Assembly (NCBI GenBank): GCA_008477525.1
Contig: SPDT01000003.1
Location: 744,001-808,000 of the forward strand
Direction of reading: 5' to 3'
DNA from: Hypomyces perniciosus
Lineage: Eukaryota; Ascomycota; Sordariomycetes; Hypocreales; Hypocreaceae
Length of the DNA stretch: 64,000 nt
Below, one piece after another: positions 57,380 to 64,000 of this stretch. A program made the translations under genes and the position numbers. The notes beneath the pieces were generated by a model. It had not been told where the DNA came from. It did not search any database and was given only the letters and a program-made list of their open reading frames with translations. Every line of letters starts with the position of its first letter. Positions within the stretch are counted from its first letter, which is position 1.

Positions 57380-57589
57380 TACTTACTAAAAGGGACTACT
57401 ATATATCAGTACTTATTAGGAGAGACTATTATATATTTGTACTTATTAAAAGAGACTGCTATATATTTGTACTTATTAACAGAGACTACTATATATTTGT
57501 ACTTATTAAAAGAGACTGCTATATATTTGTACTTATTAAAAGAGACTATGACAGATCAATGCTTACTAAAAGACTAGCACTATACATTG
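57380..57589. repeat. 30-bp tandem repeat array, 7 copies
   Basis: Seven head-to-tail units of exactly 30 bp start at 57380, 57410, 57440, 57470, 57500, 57530 and 57560. The shared core is TATATATTTGTACTTATT followed by AAAAGAGACT. The central copies are nearly identical and the outer copies diverge. The array begins 96 bp upstream of the start of secreted gene A and ends 175 bp upstream of gene B. There are no spacers between units, so it is not a CRISPR array. Confidence 0.93.
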
Positions 57590-57764
57590 ATGCTTATTAA
57601 GTATAATTAGCCCCCAATATTTAATATTCTTACTTTTAGTTTTTGGTAAGTTGACAAATAGTAAGATATACGAGAATTATATAACTAGAGACTGCACGCT
57701 GAAAAAAAGGACTTGGACATTTTTATCCATTACTGCTATCAATAATATTGAATATTTAACAACA

Positions 57765-58125
57765 ATGCGTTTCCTATATCCAATTCTCTTGTTAGCTGGA
57801 CTTTATTACACATCAGCTGTACTTGTTATTTCACGTATTTAAACCTCCATTAACTTTTACAGTTATGTACTAACAAAGTCTTAGCTACCGAGGAAGAGCA
57901 GATAAGGTGTTTGGTGTGTGTTGCCAATTATGTCTTCCAGGGATGGAACGGCGAAATGTAGGTACCTTCTATACGTATAATACTCTGAAGCTAATTTTCT
58001 TTATAGTGCTGCTCGTATGTTTCTTCCTGATTCTTATTACGGAGTATACTAATAAATTCTCTATAGACAACCTCTGCTATGATGAATGTAAAGAGGCAGC
58101 AATTGGGTCATTTGCTTGGTGGTAA
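57765..58125 (+). CDS. Small secreted cysteine-rich protein candidate B, with 8-nt microexon
   Basis: Exons: 57765-57834, 57885-57957, 58007-58014 and 58067-58125 (69 aa). It starts MRFLYPILLLAGLYYTSA, a signal peptide. The mature part has four Cys in a C-x2-C (32, 35) and C-x3-C (54, 58) pattern, ending GSFAWW. All three introns (50, 49 and 52 nt) have GT-AG ends and near-consensus branch sites (TACTAAC, GCTAAT, TACTAAT). Exon 3 is only 8 nt. Skipping it shifts the frame before the second Cys pair and stops early, so the microexon is what makes the cysteine pattern. This was assembled by eye, so transcript data are decisive. It could be an effector or an antifungal peptide; function is unknown. 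Confidence 0.5.
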
Positions 58126-58178
58126 GGGTGTAATCTAGCGAGTTTTATTAAGTCAGTATAATGGTCTGGGTTGTTTCG

Positions 58179-58490
58179 CAAGGGATAAACCATGCAAGTC
58201 AGATTCTATGTTGGCGTTAGCAACCCAAATAGCTAAAGGATCGATAACGCTATAAGGGATCCAGGATCGTGAGGATCGCTATGATCCAAACGATCCAGAT
58301 ACCTTCACTATGTATCTCCTTTGTATATATACGACTGGCTTGTCACTCTTTTAGTATAGTTAGACAGTCGTTAACAATTGCATTCACCAGAACCCGCCTG
58401 TTCTACAGAATCGTGACTACGTTACCCTGCTCAGTATTCATCCCTGACCTCTCTGTCAACATAAACCCACGAACCTTGGTTTATCCCTTG
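58179..58490. repeat. 14-bp inverted repeats flanking about 280 bp
   Basis: CAAGGGATAAACCA at 58179-58192 is repeated inverted, and perfectly, as TGGTTTATCCCTTG at 58477-58490. The enclosed segment contains the GATC hairpin. This could be the ends of a short non-autonomous element, but no target-site duplication was seen. Confidence 0.6.
58264..58296. repeat. Nested GGATC hairpin
   Basis: The outer arms GGATCGT (58264-58270) and ACGATCC (58290-58296) pair perfectly. Inside them GGATC and GATCC (58273-58277 and 58283-58287) pair around a GCTAT loop. Confidence 0.85.
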
Positions 58491-59483
58491 GGAATTAACC
58501 CGGATCGTCACAAATTTACAATACTATATATTATAGTAGTATAAATACTTAAGAGCTATATTATAGCTATATTATTGCTTAGCCTTAATAGAGATATATG
58601 AGAGTAGCAAATTTGAACTCGTCATTAATATCGCTTCATGTGATGTCGGCTTTTGCGTTCGTGTCACCTTTCATCCTGGGTACGCTAAAGGATCTATCGG
58701 TGTAGATACATACTCTCTTCGGATTGGCTTTATTTATTTTTAGGAGTTTAAATGTCATTTACATCGTTGTTCCAAGTTATCCAGCTTCCCTGGGGGTTAG
58801 ATTAATTTATTATAGTCAGACAAACGAGTTGCTCATTCTTTGCCCCAGACACTGTTGCATTTAAAGAGATATAGGTTTATGTTTAGATATAAATTAATAT
58901 AGATATGTTCCTCTAGAGGCAGAAATACATTTGACCTACTGGCAGGCCTCAAAGTCAACATTATAAAATAAAGTGTTCAACTATCAGGGGGTAAGGGGTA
59001 GTGCAATGCAAACGCGAGACGGGTTATGACAGCATCGACAAACAGCGGGTCAAGAAGACAAGACCGTTTGAAATTTCTATCCATTAGAATACTAATCTTT
59101 TAGGCAGCTGTCATAGACATCACTGTTCTACTTCTGCAAGACGGACATTCTTCAAAGACCCGATACCTAAGTGTAAGTAGCAGCCAGCTCATTCGATATC
59201 CGAGACGAAAACGGAGACATTTGACACAATACAGCTATTATTAAGGTATTTAAATCGATAGATACCTAGGATCACTTGTTAACGCCAAACGTGACCTACG
59301 ATTTAAGGCCTAAGGAAGTAAACAGGGGAAAGTCCTCCTAAGTCATCAACTGACAACCCCCAAAGCTGCCAACAGGCGGTCAGGCAGCCAGGTGTCAACA
59401 CTCTTCCGCCGCGGCAGTTTCGTCTTGAATATTAAATTCGGAGAGAATAACAAACATCCCCTAGCAACCAGGTCTGCGCCCCC

Positions 59484-59560
59484 ATTCTCTTCCTTTCTTC
59501 CTCTCTTCCTCTCTTCCTCCCTTCCTCCCTTCCTCCCTTCCTCTCTCCACCACAAACGCC
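59484..59560 (+). promoter_or_regulatory. CT-rich promoter tract
   Basis: This is a nearly pure pyrimidine stretch of TCTTCCTC/CTTCC units, about 450 bp upstream of the start codon at 60016. Such tracts are common near fungal transcription starts. Confidence 0.5.
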
Positions 59561-60015
59561 ACCCTCACTGGCACCTGAGATTCGCCCCCAGCATTCCTCA
59601 ACGCTGCGAGCTTGATTCTTTATTTCTTCGGATTTTACGAAGACACATAGAAGCTCATCTGGGGGACTTCCCCTCCAATTCTTGATTCACTCAATCGCGA
59701 CTGCCGACGTGCTTCGAAGCCATCGACGATTGCCTGCTTTCGTGGCCACGAAGACAAAACAGCCAACAAACCCCTCTACTCTCCTTAAAGCAGCACGAGC
59801 AGTTGCTTTAAGGACGCTCTTGACTGTCCTGGCGTTTGCCTCTTCTTTTTTCCTGTTGTTTACTGAGCCTCTGCCTGCAATTTTCTCCTCAACTCCTCAA
59901 CTCCCCAACACAGCATTCACTCTGACAACCAACCAAAGAAAGAATTACCGTGGACGGAATCCTAAACTTCCATCTTATCGCCACTTCTTGACATCCGCTT
60001 CTTGCAGCAGCCACA

Positions 60016-62439
60016 ATGAGTGACAATATTGATATGAAGATGGTTGAGATGGCCTGTATGGTAAGATGAGCTACATTCTCCTTCCTTCATCCCCATTACC
60101 TTTGTCAGCGACGTGGTATCATAACCTTCTCGTCGCCCTCTCCATCATTTCATATTCGCTGTCTCCGAAAGGATGTTGGCTTCATACCGCTTCTTCCGGA
60201 AAGATAGTCATAACAAATCGCTAACCAATTTCCACAGGCCGATCTCAGTCGACATCGCCAGGAGGAACTTCCTCTGAGCGATATAGCCAAACGGCCAACA
60301 TTCGAACCTCGTAACTCTAGGGCCGACCATATCCCTCAAGCGCTAAAACGCAGACTTGGGAGCAAATGGAGCGGTAGGTCAATGATTCTCAAAATGGCTT
60401 ATGCCCGTTTCTGATCAACGCCACAGTGAAAATCCAAGACGAAGAGTCGGAGCAAATGGAGGGTCTTACCATTGAGGAGGATCGACCTTGGGCCAAGTTT
60501 ACCAATCAATATCTGAAGCGTCATCAGACTGAAGCGTATGTCTCAAAAGCTATGACGGTCACTAATCTCGTTATGACGATCCTAACTGCCGACCTCAGGG
60601 CGCCACCACGACTTGCGCTTGGGTCTCGCCAACCCCGAGTTGAGAGACTGACCACTCCTCAATATGCTCCACCAACGCAAATCTCCGCCCCAGCCCCAAC
60701 ACAAACCGGAACACTGATTCCACCGAAGCCACAACATGTAGCAGGCTCAATCAGTGTTTCTGCGAAGACTGTTTCTGCAAAGACTGTTCCTCCACAGAGC
60801 AGCGGGCCGTTGGCTTCACCTTCTCAAGATGCTACGGAATGTGTCCTTTGCCGGGGTCAATGCCGGATTATTTCTGGATTTGGAAAGGTAAAGAGCAGTT
60901 TCCCTGCTGAATTTGCAATGAAGGTACAGCCCAAAACGAGCCATGCGTTCCTGGTTCTCTCAGCCCCGGATAAGGGTGACCGAGTCCATAATATCTTGGA
61001 CCTCAACGTCCCAGATGTGCAAGGCCTTGTCTGCGTGATTAGCTGCCCCAAAGGCGACTTTTTGTACCGATTGCAATTTCAGAAGTCGTCTGAGGCGGAG
61101 AGCTTCCAGAACTACTTCCAAATCCTTCAGCAATCGGCTGCTCACCACACAAAGTCGAGCTCTGCTCTGACGCCAGTTGCACTTGCACCGGCTGCTTCGC
61201 CGGCCATTTCTACGCCTACAGCTCCACTTCCTACTGCTGATAAGCCTCAGAAGGCTGAAGAGAAGATCCCAAGCACTGCGCAGCTTACTGCTGTGCAGGT
61301 TCCAAATGGATCTGGGGATGCTTCGGCGGTGATGACGGCTAAAAATGAAAGCATCATGCCGGTAGAGAAAACCAACGACAAGCCTGCGGGCAGTCAGCCC
61401 GAGGGACGACTCATTAACATTGAGGATACCTCTACGACCAAGGAAGTCGTCGCGAGCGAGGCCCTTACCATTAATGACGCGGCGGATCAGCTGCAAGCTC
61501 TGGTCCAAACTATCCTATCCAAGATGAATGAAAGCGGAGTTGCGGTATCTGAACGTGCAGTTGATGAAGTGGAGGACGCGACGATTGCAAACTGGATTGG
61601 GCAAGGCTTCTTGGAATCGGAGTCAGATGACATGAAGGAGGAGCTCCTCCAACTCCTTCGGGTGTTGGTTCGCATCAAGCGAAAGGCAGAATTTCGGCGA
61701 AGAGCAAAGATTGCTTGTTCGAGTCCAGCCATCAAGGAGCTCCAGAGGGACCAAGAGGTCCTTGAAAAGAAAACAGCAAGAATCCAGTATTCTTCAGAGG
61801 AGATCAAGAGACTGGAAGTCAAGGCCACACCTCGACAAAACCGGATTGAAGCCTCGGACTTGCTCCAGAAGCCCCCGGTTCAATCGCCGACCTCTATCAA
61901 GGCACAAATCTCTGCTGTTTCGAAGCAAAAAGATTGGCTGAGTGGAAAAACAAAGGTGGCGAAACAGGCCCCAAATGTCTTGGCCACGGAGTCGCGGCAA
62001 GATGGAAGCTCAATTTACTTGAGCAACACCGAGATGAAGCCGAAAGTTGTGCTTCCGGAGGCCAAGGATAAAGATAAGGAGAACTTGTCCACTGTATCGA
62101 GACAGGATGGGAGCTTTATTTTCTCGGACAGGAAGGAAACACAGCCGACAGTCGCACTTCCGGCAGCGAAGCCTCAACCACGGCCGTTCCAGGGCCTTGC
62201 AACGTCTCGTTGGGCTAAGCAAGCAGCTCCAACTGGTAAGATTTACAAGAGAAAAATTCATGAGAAGAAGAGGTTCACTAATCAAAAATGGAAAAGGTTG
62301 GTCAGTGCCCACTGTGAAGCCAACAGAGGCCTCGCCGAAGACAACCTCTCGGAGCGGTGCTTCTGAACTCAAGGGGCTAAGCTCTTCTCAATGGGCTGAC
62401 AAGCCCGTTGCATTTTCGGGTCATTTTTTTGGTATCTGA
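60016..62439 (+). CDS. Uncharacterised protein with a zinc-ribbon-like start and long linker
   Basis: Exons: 60016-60060, 60238-60373, 60427-60535, 60599-62235 and 62297-62439 (689 aa). I cannot name it. Residues 1-90 look conserved (MADLSRHRQEELPLSDIAKR, then DRPWAKFTNQYLKRH). A Cys pair ECVLCRGQCR near residue 186 is followed by a globular-looking segment of about 85 residues (AEFAMKVQPKTSHAFLVLSA and VQGLVCVISCPKGDFLYRLQ) that resembles a PH/EVH1-type fold by eye only. A helical region with LLRVLVRIKRKAEFRRRAK then precedes a disordered repeat-like tail with two related RQDGSFIF/RQDGSSIY segments and two SRWAK/SQWAD segments. Intron 3 is 63 nt and stop-free; intron 4 is needed to reach SELKGLSSSQWADKP. 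Confidence 0.7.
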
Positions 62440-62749
62440 ACCCGACAGACATCTTCTCCATGTCTATGATCAAGATGGAAAGGATGACGCATAGGCATCT
62501 GGAGGATGATTATACGCAAATTGGAGACGTGGGAGCGTACTTGGCTGACAAATGAATCACTGAGGAGGCAATATTGCGACATCGTGGAAGGGAACAATTT
62601 GCTATCTGTTGTCGCAGTTCACGGGGAGCTCCACCGGTAACCAGTATATGTTAGGCTTCGATAATAAATTCAGGGTTTGGCCTTGGGAATTGGGCCATGG
62701 TAACACATGTTCCGAGTAGTTCGTGATTGTTGTGGTTTGGAAGTCAGGG
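62440..62749. other. Short convergent 3' spacer
   Basis: This is 310 bp between convergent stop codons. Nothing else is seen. Confidence 0.6.
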
Positions 62750-63224
62750 TTAGGTCTCGTTGCTTATTTTCTTTCTACATCTTGACTCGTACATGGAAAG
62801 TAATTGCCGTGTCTCTTGATCCAGACCTCCATCATCGCCTTCTATTTTGAAAACTTTGGCCATGAATTCTATAGCATCATTGTAACGGCGGAAGAAATAC
62901 AGTTCCTCAACAGCATGGAGGACCTGTTGAACATGCTGCTTATTGGCACCAGGGCCAAGAGGCAGCTGGATGGATTTGTAAATCTGCGGCAGTGGCAGCA
63001 TTATGTCAGTTTATCTGTTATACAATTCTGGGCTGGGTGGGCCAGCGGGTGGGTGAGAGAGTTTGGCTCACCTCGCCGTCTTCTACTTTTGCGCGATAGT
63101 TGCGCTTCACGGCTTGGAAGTCGGCTTCGGACTGGCCTTTTCTTTTGGACTGCTTTTGGGTGTTGTCTTCCTCGGAGTCGGAGAGTTGGATGTTGAAGAG
63201 GCCATTGTCTTCGGAGTCGGACAT
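62750..63224 (-). CDS. Small conserved-looking protein of unknown function
   Basis: Exons: 63224-63072 and 62983-62750 (128 aa), phase 0, with GTGAGC and GCCGCAG ends. The N-terminus is acidic (MSDSEDNGLFNIQLSDSEED) with a basic patch after it. The C-terminal 75 residues form a likely two-to-three helix bundle (HVQQVLHAVEELYFFRRYND and AIEFMAKVF) of TPR-like character. The start is set by the MSDSED context; the upstream in-frame ATG is in leader-like sequence. Confidence 0.75.
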
Positions 63225-64000
63225 TGTTTGGTGGAGGTGAGGGTGAAGGCTGTGTAATTGATGATAATGGGTTAGGGGAGAGTTTCCTGGCTGAGTGAGA
63301 ATGAGTGAGGCATCATGAGAACTGAAATGCACGCCCCACTACGAGTCCGTGGGACAAGTACTCCGTACTCCGTAGAAGTAAGGTAAGGAAAGGGTTGACA
63401 CAGCCACAGCCCTACAGTGGCTTGTGTAGTACTAAAATTAGCACAGAGCATTTTTGGCAGTGCTACGAAGTACTACTTCGTACTCCGTCCTTGATATCAG
63501 TCCGTACGGTGTGCATTGTAGAGAACATGTCCAACATTATGTAAATTTTACACCAAATCTATTAAAGGCAAGCTGTTTAGGTGGTTTGAAGTGTTTGATA
63601 ACCCCACCAAATGACCTCATGTGGGTGCACAACATGGGTACTTAACATGGGTAAGAATCTGACTGGCGTTTACAGAGTCTTATTGCTGACAGCTCTTCCA
63701 ACCAACAATGACAAAGAGCCGCCCATCTGGCACAAGTTACAGTAGACGCCGGTATTGCAGACATTCCACGAATAGGAGAAAGACCCTAGGCAACATGCAG
63801 CGCATAATTCATATGACCCTGACAAATCTAGTGGCGTAGCCCAACATCACGCGGCGCGGAGCAAGTCCAAAGCCGTCGGGTACTAGCATTGGGCTAAATC
63901 AACGACTAATCATAAGCGCCACAGCACGACGAAGCTCCAACGAGGAACAAACGATGGCCCCCGAGATAAAGATCAGTTTGTGTCCAACGATATTTATTTG
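63225..64000. other. Right-edge spacer
   Basis: No gene is supported. TACGRAGTA copies cluster here: 63359-63367, 63366-63374, 63464-63472 and 63474-63482. Confidence 0.55.

Larger units (their letters stand above)
56060..58620. other. AT-rich island, RIP-like
   Basis: At about 56060 the composition shifts abruptly from balanced to AT- and TA-rich (CTATAG, TTAATA and TATATA runs), weakening after about 58620 and ending near 59340. Such islands in fungi usually derive from repeats mutated by RIP. It holds the two small secreted genes, the 30-bp repeat array and a hairpin. The judgement is by eye; no index was calculated. Confidence 0.7.
58126..60015. other. Spacer from AT-rich island to the next gene
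   Basis: This holds the rest of the AT-rich island, the hairpin and inverted repeat listed separately, then balanced sequence from about 59340. From 59484 to 59560 the + strand is a CT run of CTTCCTC units, a likely promoter element for the gene at 60016. No protein gene is supported. Confidence 0.55.

Noticed and set aside
57380..57589. CRISPR-like array
   Set aside because: The 30-bp units are contiguous without spacers, and the genome is fungal.

Overview
The window is nuclear DNA of a filamentous ascomycete (Pezizomycotina). The evidence is short introns (about 50-85 nt) with GTAAGT-type donors and CTAAC/CTGAC branch sites, a spliceosomal U2 snRNA gene, a class III-type chitin synthase, a fungal S53 protease, and long AT-poor intergenic spacers strewn with one short motif (TACGRAGTA) of a kind I associate with mould genomes. 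I cannot place it to genus. Most genes are housekeeping genes, they lie on both strands, and there are no operons.

Layout. 1-2036: 3' part of a RasGAP (runs off the left edge). 2921-4182 (-): cyclophilin-40/Cpr6. 5510-6169 (-): D-aminoacyl-tRNA deacylase with a 7-nt first exon. 7023-9135: NOT3/NOT5 subunit of CCR4-NOT. 10013-10582: coiled-coil protein of unknown role. 10583-14107: 3.5 kb spacer leading to a C2H2 zinc-finger factor (14108-14969). 17177-19438 (-): unknown nuclear-type protein. 20361-22115: golgin-like coiled-coil protein. 22466-23275: short-chain dehydrogenase interrupted by one TAG. 24889-26393: NADP isocitrate dehydrogenase. 27330-28451 (-): Ino80 subunit Iec3. 29165-31516 (-): Sly1 SM protein. 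33718-38213: 1441-aa CCCH protein that looks like the PP1 scaffold PNUTS/Ppn1. 38739-39640 (-): translin. About 40115-40303 (-): U2 snRNA. 42245-44226: secreted S53 protease. 44488-45484 (-): single-pass membrane protein. 46853-49653 (-): chitin synthase. 53428-54926: FAD-linked oxidase. 55467-56076: truncated NmrA-like gene. 60016-62439 and 62750-63224 (-): two conserved-looking proteins of unknown role.

The unusual part is 56.06-58.6 kb (weaker to about 59.3 kb). Base composition turns abruptly AT- and TA-rich, as in repeat-induced-point-mutation (RIP) islands, and the NmrA-like gene breaks off at its edge. Inside the island are two small genes with signal peptides and cysteines, transcribed away from each other (56952-57284 on - and 57765-58125 on +). 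The second is readable only with three introns and an 8-nt microexon. Between them lies an array of seven 30-bp tandem repeats (57380-57589). This divergent pair around a repeat array is the best candidate for an undescribed system; it looks like an effector-type or antagonism-type locus, but that is inference.

Most multi-exon models were checked by hand for splice sites and reading phase; exon coordinates are in the entries. All functional names rest on motif recognition, not on database searches.
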